Source: Dactylosporangium vinaceum
GTDB taxonomy: Bacteria; Actinomycetota; Actinomycetes; Mycobacteriales; Micromonosporaceae
Direction: 5' to 3'
Length of the DNA stretch: 64,000 bases
Assembly (NCBI RefSeq): GCF_019904175.1
Contig: NZ_CP061913.1
Coordinates: forward strand, 11,160,001-11,224,000
The notes under the pieces were generated by a model. The model ran no database searches, was not told where the DNA came from, and saw only the letters and a list, made by a program, of their open reading frames with translations. Shown here piece by piece: positions 44,467 through 53,089 of the stretch. Each line of letters starts with the position of its first letter. The stretch's first letter is position 1. The translations under genes and the position numbers were made by a program.

Positions 44467-45598
44467 GCGCCCAGGTCCCGATGATCGTGTGGCCGTCGTC
44501 GCTGATGCTCATGGGCCGCGCGGGGTTCTCCTCCGGGTCGGGGGTGCGGCCGGGGATCGGCGACGAGAACTGCGGCGGCTCCGGCAGCGGCAGCCTGATC
44601 TCGGTGCCGCCGGCATACAGCGCCGCCCGGTTGTTCCCGCCGAACACCAGCCAGCCCGACGCGTTCGGTCCGTGGGTGTCGAACCCCCACACGTCCGGCA
44701 TCACGATCGGCGGCCCGGCCGCGCGCAGGTTCCAGCGCACGAGCGAGTTGCCACTGCGGCCGATCACCCAGCCGTTGCGGATGGCGTCGGCGCCGTACAT
44801 GGGCCTACCGGCCGGGGCCGCGAGCTCCCGGGCCGGGCCGCCCGGCGACCAGGCCACCGCGACCTCGTGGTTGTCCCGGTTGACGAGCGTGCCGACCACC
44901 GTGCCGTCCTCGTCGATGCCGCCCACCTCGGCGAGGTGCGCCGGCTCGTAGCCGGCCGGAATCGGCAGCGCGACCGGCTCGGCGTCCGGGCTCGCCCAGG
45001 TCACCGGCCGGCCACCGGACTCGCCGACGATCTGCCCGCGATCGTTGATCCCCGTCGCGAACGCCTCGACGCCGGCCAGCTGCCGCACCGTGCCGTCCCG
45101 GTACACCCAGGCGTGCTCGGTGCCGTCGCCGAACCGCAGCCGCCGCCCGACCACCGTGCCGGCCGAGTTGACGTCCGTCGGCTCCCCGGTGCCCGGCCCC
45201 AGCTTCACCACGCGGCCGCCGTCCCACAGCACCGCGATCTGGGCCTCGCCGAAGCCGACCATCCCGATCGCGTAACGCCCGGTCGGGTCCGCGCCCATGA
45301 CCTGCGCGTCGCCAGGGAAGTCGGGCGGCACCTCCAGCGACTCGAGCGTGCAGGCGCGCGGCACCGGCGGCCCGGTCACCTCCGGCGCCGGCCGCGGCCG
45401 GTCCCGATCCGGCCTGGTCGCCACCCACACGCCACCGAGCAGCACCAGCACCGCCGCCCCGGCGGCCACGGCCCTCCGGGTCGCCCGCCGCCGCTCACCC
45501 TTGGCCACCGCCCGCCGCACGTCCACCCCCACCGGCCCGCGCGGCTGCCCCCGCAGCGGCGTCAGCAGGTCGATCCCGTACCTGTCGTCATCGTCCAT
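44417..45598 (-). CDS. Single-span membrane protein with HAF-like beta-propeller repeats, next to SigE
   Basis: 393 residues from the ATG at 45598. A basic cytoplasmic segment of about 45 residues, one membrane span (about 47-64, AVAAGAAVLVLLGGVWVA) and an external domain. The latter has repeated strand motifs ending in G-x-V-V-G (DVNSAGTVVGRRL, GINDRGQIVGES, GIDEDGTVVGTL, SISDDGHTIIGTW), as in HAF/propeller repeats. It starts 1 bp after the sigma-factor stop. Position and topology suggest an anti-sigma or sensor role, but no zinc-binding anti-sigma motif is seen. Confidence 0.72.
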   Translation of the reverse strand: MDDDDRYGIDLLTPLRGQPRGPVGVDVRRAVAKGERRRATRRAVAAGAAVLVLLGGVWVATRPDRDRPRPAPEVTGPPVPRACTLESLEVPPDFPGDAQVMGADPTGRYAIGMVGFGEAQIAVLWDGGRVVKLGPGTGEPTDVNSAGTVVGRRLRFGDGTEHAWVYRDGTVRQLAGVEAFATGINDRGQIVGESGGRPVTWASPDAEPVALPIPAGYEPAHLAEVGGIDEDGTVVGTLVNRDNHEVAVAWSPGGPARELAAPAGRPMYGADAIRNGWVIGRSGNSLVRWNLRAAGPPIVMPDVWGFDTHGPNASGWLVFGGNNRAALYAGGTEIRLPLPEPPQFSSPIPGRTPDPEENPARPMSISDDGHTIIGTWALKGVGDRSNVYVWTCR

Positions 45599-45599
45599 C

Positions 45600-46100
45600 T
45601 CACACCGTCCTCTGCAGGTCATCGCCGACCAGCTGCCGCATGGCGGCCAACCCCCGGGCCGTCTGGCTCTTCACCGTGCCGGGCGAGCAGCTCAAGATCG
45701 CGGCCACCTCGTCGACCGGAAGGTCACACAGGTAGCGCAGCACCAGCACCGCCTGCTGCCGCCTCGGCACCCTCGCGAGCGCCGCCCGGATCACGAGCCG
45801 CGTCTCGACCTCCGGCCCCGCCGCCGGCGCGACCTCAGGCGCCCGCGCGAACAGCCCGATCCGCGCCCATGGCCGCCGCCGCTCGTCGAGGAACGTGCGC
45901 ACGAGCATCCGCCGGACATACTGGTCAAGGTGCTCGACCGCGCTCACATTCGCCCACCGCAGGTAGAGCTTCTCGATGGTGAGCTGCACGATGTCGTCGG
46001 CCCGGTGCTCGTCCCCGCAGAGCAGGAACGCCAGCTGCCGGAGCACCCCGAGCCGCCCGCTGACGTACTCGACGTACTCCTCCTGCGCCTGTCTTCGCAT
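45600..46100 (-). CDS. SigE-family ECF RNA polymerase sigma factor
   Basis: 166 residues from the ATG at 46100, with GGGAGGG upstream. Region 2 (EEYVEYVSGRLGVLRQLAFLLC, shortened: GRLGVLRQLAFLLCGD ... ADDIVQLTIEKLYLRW) and region 4 (LPVDEVAAILSCSPGTVKSQTARGL, shortened: EVAAILSCSPGTVKS) are intact, as in SigE-type (SigE family, Streptomyces SigE-like naming) sigma factors of actinomycetes. Forms an operon with the membrane protein downstream, likely its regulator. Confidence 0.92.
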   Translation of the reverse strand: MRRQAQEEYVEYVSGRLGVLRQLAFLLCGDEHRADDIVQLTIEKLYLRWANVSAVEHLDQYVRRMLVRTFLDERRRPWARIGLFARAPEVAPAAGPEVETRLVIRAALARVPRRQQAVLVLRYLCDLPVDEVAAILSCSPGTVKSQTARGLAAMRQLVGDDLQRTV

Positions 46101-46205
46101 CGCCCTCCCCCATCGGTCGGACTGAAACGAGCCCCACCCGGTGGGAGGTTGCACGGATACGCGATTTCGGTCGATGCCAGTCGTCCCCTAGACTCGGCAG
46201 GGTAG

Positions 46206-46278
46206 GGCCTCGTAGCTCAGGGGATAGAGCACCGCTCTCCTAAAGCGGGTGTCGCGCGTTCGATTCGCGCCGGGGCCA
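46206..46278 (+). tRNA. tRNA-Arg (anticodon CCU)
   Basis: A full cloverleaf in 73 nt: acceptor GGCCTCG with CGGGGCC (one T-G pair), D-arm GCTC/GAGC, anticodon stem CCGCT/AGCGG with loop CTCCTAA (anticodon CCT), variable GTGTC, T-arm GCGCG-TTCGATT-CGCGC and discriminator A. CCA is not encoded. Reads AGG codons. A short GGAGGC-TTC-GCCTCC hairpin at 46301-46315 follows. Confidence 0.95.
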
Positions 46279-46401
46279 CAGTGTTTCCTGGTCGGCCGGG
46301 GGAGGCTTCGCCTCCACCCGGACCCCGCACGATCCCCGCCACCCCGCTCCGGCCGCCCGGGTTCGGCCGCGGCCGAGCAAGGTGGGCGTCGGCATCCGGC
46401 C

Positions 46402-46878
46402 TCAGCGTGGCGCCCGGCTCGGCGGTTCGCCGCGGTTTCGGTGCCGGCGCCACGCCACGGTCAGACAGGCGACCATCGACACCGACGCGACAATCGTGAA
46501 CGGCCATGGCGCCAGGGACGTCGTCTCCCGCAGGAGGAAGCTGCTGCACGGGTCGGAGGCCGAATAGTGCACCAGCGCGCGTCCGCCGACATGGATCTCG
46601 CGGGGCGGCGGTTTGGAGCCGGAGTCCACGCGGGACTCGCAGGCCTGACCCGCCGGCGTCGCGAACCGGACGTCATACACCCTCCGGCCCGGCACGTTCG
46701 TCGTGATGCCGACGACCTCCGCGTCGACCGTCGCCCCGCGGGCGTCGTCGATCGTCCGCCAGCCGGCCAGCACCAATCCGGCGGCCCAGACGAGGGCCAT
46801 GATCAACATGACAACGACAGTCGTCTTCCGGCTCGCACGAAACCGGCTGCCACGCACCGTGAAAGCGTAAGCCGACAT
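46402..46878 (-). CDS. DUF3592-like two-span membrane protein
   Basis: 158 residues. An N-terminal span (about 20-40), an external segment of about 85 residues with strands (ATVDAEVVGITTNVPGRRVYDVRFATP, shortened: DAEVVGITTNVPGRRVYDVRF) and a second span (about 124-142). The order and the VDAEVVG/VxYSASDP-like pattern (ALVHYSASDPCSS) fit DUF3592, whose function is unknown. Lies between the tRNA and a decayed IS, 88 bp from the IS end. Confidence 0.7.
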   Translation of the reverse strand: MSAYAFTVRGSRFRASRKTTVVVMLIMALVWAAGLVLAGWRTIDDARGATVDAEVVGITTNVPGRRVYDVRFATPAGQACESRVDSGSKPPPREIHVGGRALVHYSASDPCSSFLLRETTSLAPWPFTIVASVSMVACLTVAWRRHRNRGEPPSRAPR

Positions 46879-46966
46879 CGACAGCTCTCGCCGCCGGGCG
46901 GATCGGCGGGAGGGCCGTTCGCCATCACAGCTTCCGGCGGCCCGGACTCTGCCCCGTCCGGTCTAG

Positions 46967-47710
46967 GCAGTGCCTTCAAAAGGAACGCGGGTCGGGCATG
47001 ATCTGATCTGTGGTCCGTCGATATGAACTCACTGATGGTGAGCGGGCGGCATCGTGTGGAAGGTGCGCTCCGGGGCGCCGTGGCGGGATGTCCCTGCCGG
47101 TACGGGTCATGGCAGTCGGTGTACACGCGGTTCCGGCGGTGGGCCTTGGACGGCACGTTCGATCGGATGCTGGCCGGTGCACAGAGCGACGCGGACGCAG
47201 CCGGTGACATCAACTGGCTGGTGTCGGTCGACTCCAGCATCGTGCGGGTGCATCAGCACGCCGCCGGCGGCGGCAAAGGGGGCGGGCAGAACCCGGCGAA
47301 TCAGACACCCATGAGGGCTCGCAACCAGCTCACCGCGGTCATGGACTCGATCCACGTCGCCCGGCGCGGCCGGGGCCGGCCCCGAACCCGCCCCGACCAC
47401 GTCATCGCCGACAAGGGCTACAGCACCAGCGCCATCCGAGGGTTCCTGCGTTCCCTCGGCATCGGTCACACCATCCCAGAACGAGCCGACCAGCAGGCCA
47501 ACCGCCGCCGCAGAGGCAGCCGCGGCGGTCGCCCACCAACATTCGACCGGCACAGGTACCGGCACCGCAACGTCGTCGAACGCTGCTTCAACCGACTCAA
47601 GCAATGCCGATCCGTAGCCACCCGCTACGACAAGACCACCACGTCCTACCGGGCAACCGTCACCATCGCAGCAATCCTGCGATGGCTATGAACCCTTTGA
47701 AGACACTCCC
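46967..47710 (+). mobile_element. IS5-family insertion sequence, decayed (744 bp)
   Basis: Terminal inverted repeats match at 16 of 21 positions (left GGCAGTGCCTTCAAAAGG, right reading GGGAGTGTCTTCAAAGGG). Flanked by TA at 46965-46966 and 47711-47712; C precedes both, so the duplication could also be CTA. About 100 bp shorter than typical relatives, with the loss in the 5' part of the transposase. The right end touches the stop codon of the response regulator. Confidence 0.85.
47010..47691 (+). pseudogene. IS5-family transposase, broken by frameshifts and an internal deletion
   Basis: Three frames carry consecutive pieces. 47010-47051 gives VVRRYELTDGERAA. About 47054-47096 gives VWKVRSGAPWRDVPAG. 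From about 47096 to 47691 comes the rest, starting RYGSWQSVYTRFRRW. About 30-35 residues between the first two pieces are missing. The DDE residues remain in the third piece (VSVDSS, VIADKGYS, VVERCFNRLKQ). With two frame changes plus a deletion a programmed frameshift is unlikely, so the copy is probably inactive. Confidence 0.85.
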
Positions 47711-48363
47711 TAACGGGTGGCCTCGCGGTGGAGGAGGGCGGCCTGGACCCGGTTGGTGCAGTCGAGCTTGGTCAGGATGCGGCTCACGTGGGTCTTGACG
47801 CTTGGCTCGGTCATGTGCAGGTGGGTGCCGATGTCCGCGTTCGACAGGCCCTCGGCGACCAGGCGCAGGACGTCCGCCTCGCGGGGGCTCAGGGTGCTCA
47901 GGCGGCGCGCTGCGGCTCGCCGGTGTTCGGCGCCGGCCGCGCCCGACGGGCCCAGCAGGGTGAGGACCTGGCGGGCCACCGGCGGGGAGAGGTACGCGTC
48001 CCCGTTGTGCGCGGAGCGGACGGCGCGGATCAGCTCGTCAGGGGTGCAGGTCTTCAGGACGTAGCCCGACGCGCCCTGGCTCAGGGCCCGCAGCACGCTC
48101 GGCTCGTCGCCGAAGGAGGTCAGGATCACCACGGCGGTGCCCGGGCTCAGGGCGGCCATCGCGTCCAGGCCGCTCAGCAGCGGCATCCGTACGTCCAGCA
48201 GCGCCACGTCCACGCCCAGCCGCCCGGCCGCGGCGACCGCGGCGGCGCCGTCCGTGACCGCGGCGACGACCTCCAGGTCGGGGGCCGACTCCAGGACCGT
48301 CCGGATGCCGGCGAGCATCAGCGGCTCGTCGTCGGCGATCAGGACGCGGATCCGCGCGGTCAT
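47710..48363 (-). CDS. NarL/LuxR-type response regulator
   Basis: 217 residues. Receiver domain with Asp11/Asp12, phosphoacceptor Asp57 (LLDVRM), TSF and Lys in YVLKTC; LuxR HTH with EADVLRLVAEGLSNADIGTH and EPSVKTHVSRILTKL. The ATG overlaps the end of the histidine-kinase gene. The TAG stop, at 47710-47712 on the complement, sits exactly where the IS is inserted; the same stop would have existed before insertion. Confidence 0.92.
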   Translation of the reverse strand: MTARIRVLIADDEPLMLAGIRTVLESAPDLEVVAAVTDGAAAVAAAGRLGVDVALLDVRMPLLSGLDAMAALSPGTAVVILTSFGDEPSVLRALSQGASGYVLKTCTPDELIRAVRSAHNGDAYLSPPVARQVLTLLGPSGAAGAEHRRAAARRLSTLSPREADVLRLVAEGLSNADIGTHLHMTEPSVKTHVSRILTKLDCTNRVQAALLHREATR

Positions 48364-49445
48364 CCGGCCACGCCGACCAGCAGGCTCAGGGGTATCAGGC
48401 CGAACATGATGCCGGCCAGCGCCAGCCGGACGAACGCGGGCTCGGCAACCTCGGGCCCGGGGATCGCGGGCGGGAAGACGGCCCACAGGCGGAACTGTCC
48501 GTCGGTCACCGCGTGGCCGGCCAGGCCGCCGACCAGCTCGGCCCGCTCCATCAGGCCCAGCAGGCCGCGACCCCGGGCCGGCGGGCGACCCGGCGGCACG
48601 GGATTGACGACGGACAGGAGCAGAGCGTCGTCCTGCCACTCGAGACGGACCGAGAGCGGCGCGCCGGGGGCGTGCTTGCAGCCGTTCGTGAGGCCCTCCT
48701 GCACCAGCCGGTACGCGACCGCCGCCACCCCCTCCGGGACCTCCCGGGGCGCCGGGGACACGGTCAGCTCCACCGGCACCCCGGCGGTGCGGGCGCGCGT
48801 CACGAGGTCCTCGACGGCGGCCAGGCCCGCGGACGGGGCGCGGAGGCCGCCGAGCACGTCGTGGAGGTCGCCGGCGGCGCTGCGAGCCGACTCGGCCAGG
48901 CGGCGGACGGCCTCCTGCTGCGGCGCCGGGAGTTCGGCCACCTCCAGGGCCGCGGCCTGCACGGACATCAGGCTCAGGCGGTGGCCGAGGGCGTCGTGCA
49001 TGTCGCGGGCGATCCGCAGCCTCTCGTGTGCGGCGAGCGCCGCGCGCTGCCGGTCCTGCTGCGCCAGGTAGGCCCCGACAAGCAGCGGCAGCAGGGCGAG
49101 GACGACCGCGGTGATGATCACGGCGGTCGGGTTCGGGGCGCGGAAGAGCTGCACCCCGATGAAGAGCACAACCGCAGAACACAGTGCGGCGGGGGTACCG
49201 CGCGCGCCCCGACCGGCCCGGAACGCGGTATACGGCAGCAGGGTGCCCGCACCGCCGGTGACCAGGGCCGGGAGCAGGGCGGCGGCGAACGCCAGGGCCG
49301 GGCGGCGCTGCGACAGGGCCAGCAGCGCGGCCACGACCAGGGCCCACACCGGCAGCAGCCAGGGGCGGACCGGCGCCGGATGCGCGAACGTGAGCAGCGC
49401 GCTGTCGAAGCCGACGATGCCGGCCGCCGCGAGGTATCGGCGCAT
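48360..49445 (-). CDS. NarL-type sensor histidine kinase with a C-terminal membrane span
   Basis: 360 residues from the ATG 49445. Four to five N-terminal spans (about 5-130), HisKA_3 with His150 in IARDMHDALGHRLSLM, an HATPase with N-box-like QEGLTNGCKHA and G-box RGLLGLMERAELVGG, then an added hydrophobic segment at the very end (about 330-356). Partner of the response regulator at 47710. Divergent from the ABC ATPase gene at 49534 across 88 bp; the response regulator probably binds there. Confidence 0.9.
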   Translation of the reverse strand: MRRYLAAAGIVGFDSALLTFAHPAPVRPWLLPVWALVVAALLALSQRRPALAFAAALLPALVTGGAGTLLPYTAFRAGRGARGTPAALCSAVVLFIGVQLFRAPNPTAVIITAVVLALLPLLVGAYLAQQDRQRAALAAHERLRIARDMHDALGHRLSLMSVQAAALEVAELPAPQQEAVRRLAESARSAAGDLHDVLGGLRAPSAGLAAVEDLVTRARTAGVPVELTVSPAPREVPEGVAAVAYRLVQEGLTNGCKHAPGAPLSVRLEWQDDALLLSVVNPVPPGRPPARGRGLLGLMERAELVGGLAGHAVTDGQFRLWAVFPPAIPGPEVAEPAFVRLALAGIMFGLIPLSLLVGVAG

Positions 49446-49533
49446 GTCCAGCAGGCTACTGCGACGTTCGTCGCGGCGGAGGCCGACTTTCGGTGACTGC
49501 GGGCGGCGGTGCGGCGCCCATAGCGTCCGGCTC

Positions 49534-50229
49534 GTGATCGTTGTGGAAGAGCTCACGAAGCGCTACGGGTCCACGGTCGCCGTCGACGGGTTGTCGTTCG
49601 CGGTCCGGCCGGGATGTGTGACGGGGTTCCTCGGGCCCAACGGGGCGGGGAAGTCGACGACGCTGCGGATGATCCTCGGGCTGGACCGGCCGTCGGGCGG
49701 GCGGGCGCTCATCGACGGCCGCGCGTACGCGGGGCTGGACCGGCCCCTGCACACCGTCGGGGCACTGCTGGAGGGGCGCTGCGCGCATCCGGGGCGGCGG
49801 GCCCGGGACCACCTGCTGTACCTGGCCCGCAGCAACGGCATCCGCGCCGCGCGGGTCGGCGAGGTCCTGGAGCTCGTCGGGCTCGGCGCGGCCGCGCACC
49901 GGCGGGCCGGCGGATTCTCGCTCGGCATGGGGCAGCGGCTCGGGCTGGCCGCGGCGCTGCTCGGCGACCCGCCGATCCTGCTGCTCGACGAGCCGGTCAA
50001 CGGCCTCGACCCCGAGGGGGTGCACTGGCTGCGGACGCTGCTGCGGGGGTACGCCGCGCAGGGTCGCACGGTCCTCGTGTCGAGCCACCTCATGGCCGAG
50101 ACCGCGCTGACCGCCGACCGCCTGGTCGTCATCGCCGGGGGCCGGCTCATCGCCGACGCCACCGTCGACGAGTTCGTCGCCGGGGCGCCGTCCCTGGAGG
50201 CCGCGTTCCTGAAGGCGGTCGGGCGATGA
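49534..50229 (+). CDS. ABC transporter ATP-binding protein (BcrA-like)
   Basis: 231 residues from a GTG. Walker A GPNGAGKS at 34-41, Walker B ILLLDEPVNGLD and switch His in LVSSHLMAE. The signature motif is altered: FSLGMGQRLGLA, LGMGQ in place of LSGGQ, which is usual in BcrA/bacitracin-type exporters. The stop overlaps the permease start by ATGA. Likely target of the divergent two-component system. Confidence 0.92.
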   Translation: MIVVEELTKRYGSTVAVDGLSFAVRPGCVTGFLGPNGAGKSTTLRMILGLDRPSGGRALIDGRAYAGLDRPLHTVGALLEGRCAHPGRRARDHLLYLARSNGIRAARVGEVLELVGLGAAAHRRAGGFSLGMGQRLGLAAALLGDPPILLLDEPVNGLDPEGVHWLRTLLRGYAAQGRTVLVSSHLMAETALTADRLVVIAGGRLIADATVDEFVAGAPSLEAAFLKAVGR

Positions 50230-50939
50230 GCGCGTTCGCGGCCGAGTGGGTCAAGGTGCGCACGCTGCGCTCGACGTTCCTGACGCTCGGCGCGACGGTC
50301 GCGGTCGGCGGCGCGCTGGCGTTCGTCGTCGCGGCCGGCATGCGCAACGTCGAGGCCGCACACTTCGACGCCGTGTTCGCCACGTTCTACAGCCTGACCC
50401 TGGCCCAGCTCGCGCTCGTCGTGTTCGGGGTGTTCACGGTCGGCGGGGAGTATGCGGGCGGCACCATCCGGCCGACCCTGGCCGCCGTGCCCGACCGGCG
50501 CCGCTACTACCTGGCGAAGGTCGCCGTGATCGGGGCCTGCGCGGCGGTGACCTCGGCGCTGACCGTGGGCGTGGCGTTCGCCGTCGGCAGCGTCGAGCTG
50601 GGTGCCCGGCGGATGGGCCCGACGCCGGCCCCGATCGCCGGCGCCTTCCTGTATCTGCTGCTCATCACCCTGTTCGCGGCGGGCGTCGCGCAGCTCCTCC
50701 GGGGCTCGACGGCGGCACTGGCGGTACTGATGCCGCTGTTTTTTCTCGGATCGCAGGGCCTCGGGAACGTTCCCGGGGTGCGAGCGGTCGCGCAGTTCCT
50801 GCCCGATCAGGCCGGCCTCGTGGTGCTGCGCCTCTACGACCGGGACTTCGGGCCGTGGGGTGGGCTGGGGATTCTCGCCCTGTGGACGGCGGCGGCGCTG
50901 GTGGGCGGATATCTGACACTTCGCCGCCGGGACGCCTGA
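50226..50939 (+). CDS. ABC-2 type permease
   Basis: 237 residues, about six membrane spans. Starts SAFAAEWVKVRTLRSTF, the cytoplasmic beginning usual in BcrB-like permeases, then GEYAGGTIRPTLAAVPDR, the conserved loop of this class. Together with the ATPase it makes an exporter, in this family often for peptide antibiotics such as bacitracin; substrate not known here. Confidence 0.9.
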   Translation: MSAFAAEWVKVRTLRSTFLTLGATVAVGGALAFVVAAGMRNVEAAHFDAVFATFYSLTLAQLALVVFGVFTVGGEYAGGTIRPTLAAVPDRRRYYLAKVAVIGACAAVTSALTVGVAFAVGSVELGARRMGPTPAPIAGAFLYLLLITLFAAGVAQLLRGSTAALAVLMPLFFLGSQGLGNVPGVRAVAQFLPDQAGLVVLRLYDRDFGPWGGLGILALWTAAALVGGYLTLRRRDA

Positions 50940-50992
50940 CAGGGGGCTTAGCCCAGTTTTACGTTCGACTTAGATCTCGGCGGAAATCTTGA

Positions 50993-51004
50993 GAGAGCGC
51001 TCTC
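50993..51004. promoter_or_regulatory. LacI-type operator GAGAGCGCTCTC
   Basis: A perfect 12-bp palindrome 55 bp upstream of the CBM6-DUF1996 gene. Its core AGCGCT with flanking GAG/CTC resembles actinobacterial LacI-family (CebR-like) operators of carbohydrate-utilisation genes. No lacI gene is in the window, so the regulator would act in trans. Confidence 0.65.
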
Positions 51005-51059
51005 CGGCTGGTGGAGTACGAGGCAGTCGCATGCCTGCCACCCCTGGAGGGCCTTCCTC

Positions 51060-52547
51060 ATGCCGACCGCGCGCAACCCGTACCTCGTGCCGCCCCGGCG
51101 CCAGCCGAAGCGGCGCCGGACCCTGCTGGCGCTGCTGGCCGTCCCCGTCGCCGGGGCGCTGGCCTTCACCGTCGTGCTGACCGCGACCGCCGGCGCCGAG
51201 CAGATCGACACCGCGGGGGTGGTCCAGGCCGAGGCGTGGAGCGCGCAGAGCGGGGCGCGCACCGAGAACACCGGCGACACCGGCGGCGGCCGGAACGTCG
51301 GCTGGCTGGCGAGCGGCGACTGGATGCGCTACGACGACGTCGACCTCGGCGCCGCCGGCTCGCTGACCGCCAGCGTGCGGGTCGCCGCGGCCAGCCGGGC
51401 GGGCGGGACGATCGAGCTGCGGGCCGGGACCCAGGACGGGGAGCTGCTGGCCGGCATCCCGGTCGGCTACACCGGCGGCTGGCAGAACTGGACCACGAAG
51501 GCCGCGGTCAGCACCACGGAGCTGACCGGCCTGCAGACCGTGTTCCTGGTGCTGAAGAGCGCGCAGCCGGCCGACTTCATCAACATCAACTGGCTGCAGT
51601 TCAAGCGCACGCCGACGGCCACGATCCCCGGCTCGCCCACCCCGGCGCCGCCATCGTCCCCGGCGTCGCCGTCGTCCCCGGGGGGCGCGGCGGACGGCGG
51701 CTGGCCGGCCGTCGACCCGGCCGCGCAGCAGGCGGACACCGCGGCGTTCTTCGCCCGCCGCCCGGCCCCGGTCACCAACAACCCGGTGAAGGTCCCCGAG
51801 TTTCACGCCACCTGCACGGTGAGCCACCACGCCGCCGACGACCCGATCGTGCTCCCGGGCCTGGCCGGCGCCTCGCACGACCACACGTTCCTGGGCAACC
51901 GGTCCACGAGCGCGACCTCGACGGCCGACTCGCTGCTCGCCGCCGGGACGACGTGCACGCCCGCGCAGGACCACTCCGCGTACTGGATCCCGACGCTGTA
52001 CCAGAACGGCAAGGTCGTGGACCCGAAGGAGGTGACCGTCTACTACGGCTCCCGCCTCAAGGACCCGAGCCGGACGCAGCCGTTCCCGTTCGGCCTGCGC
52101 ATGATCACCGGGGACGCCAAGAACCAGAGCGACACCCCCGACAAGCAGGGCAACCACTTCTGGTGCGCGGGTGCCGGCGGCGAGGTCGGGCGCACCGCCG
52201 ACGGGCAGTATCCGGTCTGCGCGAAGACGGCCGGCCTCGTCCGCCAGGTCACGTTCCCGGACTGCTGGGACGGCGTGCACCTGGACAGCCCCGACCACAA
52301 GGCGCACATGGCCAACGGCGACTCCACGGGGGCCTGCCCGGCGAGTCACCCGGTGCCGATCCCGTCGGTGTCGTTCGTGATCGGGTATCCGCTGAACACC
52401 GACACGAGCGGCATCACGCTCTCGTCGGGCAACGGCTTCTCGATGCACGCCGACTTCTTCAACGCGTGGGAGCCCGACGCGCTCGCGCAGCGGGTCCGCG
52501 ACTGCCTCGACCAGGGCTACAAGTGCAACGCCCAGGGCACGTTCTGA
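51060..52547 (+). CDS. Secreted CBM6-DUF1996 protein
   Basis: 495 residues. A basic N-terminus (about 1-22) and a hydrophobic signal stretch (LLALLAVPVAGALAFTVVLTA), likely cleaved after TAGA. A CBM6-like beta-sandwich (about 52-185: VQAEAWSAQSG, GDWMRYDDVDLG, INWLQF), a Pro/Ser/Ala-rich linker (about 190-212), then DUF1996 (about 240-490) with HATCTVSHHAADD, ASHDHTFLGN and FPDCWDGVHLDSPDHK, plus several Cys likely in disulfides. CBM6 binds glucans/xylans; DUF1996 function is unknown, fungal and actinobacterial members being secreted. Under a LacI-type palindrome. Confidence 0.88.
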   Translation: MPTARNPYLVPPRRQPKRRRTLLALLAVPVAGALAFTVVLTATAGAEQIDTAGVVQAEAWSAQSGARTENTGDTGGGRNVGWLASGDWMRYDDVDLGAAGSLTASVRVAAASRAGGTIELRAGTQDGELLAGIPVGYTGGWQNWTTKAAVSTTELTGLQTVFLVLKSAQPADFININWLQFKRTPTATIPGSPTPAPPSSPASPSSPGGAADGGWPAVDPAAQQADTAAFFARRPAPVTNNPVKVPEFHATCTVSHHAADDPIVLPGLAGASHDHTFLGNRSTSATSTADSLLAAGTTCTPAQDHSAYWIPTLYQNGKVVDPKEVTVYYGSRLKDPSRTQPFPFGLRMITGDAKNQSDTPDKQGNHFWCAGAGGEVGRTADGQYPVCAKTAGLVRQVTFPDCWDGVHLDSPDHKAHMANGDSTGACPASHPVPIPSVSFVIGYPLNTDTSGITLSSGNGFSMHADFFNAWEPDALAQRVRDCLDQGYKCNAQGTF

Positions 52548-52564
52548 GCCCTGCCCCAAGGACC

Positions 52565-52598
52565 GGAGGAGCCACCCGCCGCCACGGGTGGCTCCTCC
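52565..52598 (+). terminator. 14-bp perfect hairpin after the DUF1996 gene
   Basis: GGAGGAGCCACCCG (52565-52578) pairs with 52585-52598 around a 6-nt loop, 17 bp after the stop codon. No T-run. Confidence 0.75.
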
Positions 52599-52729
52599 AG
52601 ACCACCCGGCCCGGTGACGCTCCGCGATGACGATCCGCCCCGGCGACGCTCTGCAATGACGGCCCGGCCCCGCGATGTTCCGGCTAGCGGCAAGGTCGAA
52701 TCGCCCGCGGCCGTGGCACCGTCGCAGGC

Positions 52730-53089
52730 ATGATCCGCTGTGTCATCGTCGACGACTCCGAGCGGTTCCGGGCCAGCGCCCGCCGGCTCCTGGGCGCCCA
52801 GGGCATCGCGGTGGTGGCGACCGCCGCGGACAGCCGTCAGGCTCTGCGCGCGGTCGAAGAACAAGACCCGGATGTGGTACTCGTCGACGTCGGCCTCGGC
52901 TCGGAGAGCGGCTTCGAGCTCGCCGCCAAGATCCGCGACCGGGCCGTCATCATGGTGTCGAGCCTGGCCCCGGACGACCTGGCCGAGTTGCTGGCGGCCA
53001 GCCCGGCGATCGGCTACCTGCCGAAGCACGAGCTGTCGGGCGTGGCGATCACGGTCCTGCTGCGGACGAGGCCGCCTCGAGGAAGGTGA
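52730..53089 (+). CDS. Stand-alone receiver-domain response regulator
   Basis: 119 residues, all receiver domain: acidic pair Asp8/Asp9 (VIVDDSE), phosphoacceptor Asp53 (VLVDVGL), Ser in VSSLAP and Lys in LPKHE. No output domain, as in CheY/Spo0F-type proteins, so it acts by protein contact or as a phosphate sink. Its 3' end overlaps by 41 bp the convergent LuxR-type regulator, which suggests it belongs with the third two-component set. Confidence 0.88.
   Translation: MIRCVIVDDSERFRASARRLLGAQGIAVVATAADSRQALRAVEEQDPDVVLVDVGLGSESGFELAAKIRDRAVIMVSSLAPDDLAELLAASPAIGYLPKHELSGVAITVLLRTRPPRGR

Noticed and set aside
47023..47691. Intact transposase of 222 residues
   Set aside because: The family N-terminus continues in two other frames upstream, so this is only the 3' part of a broken gene.
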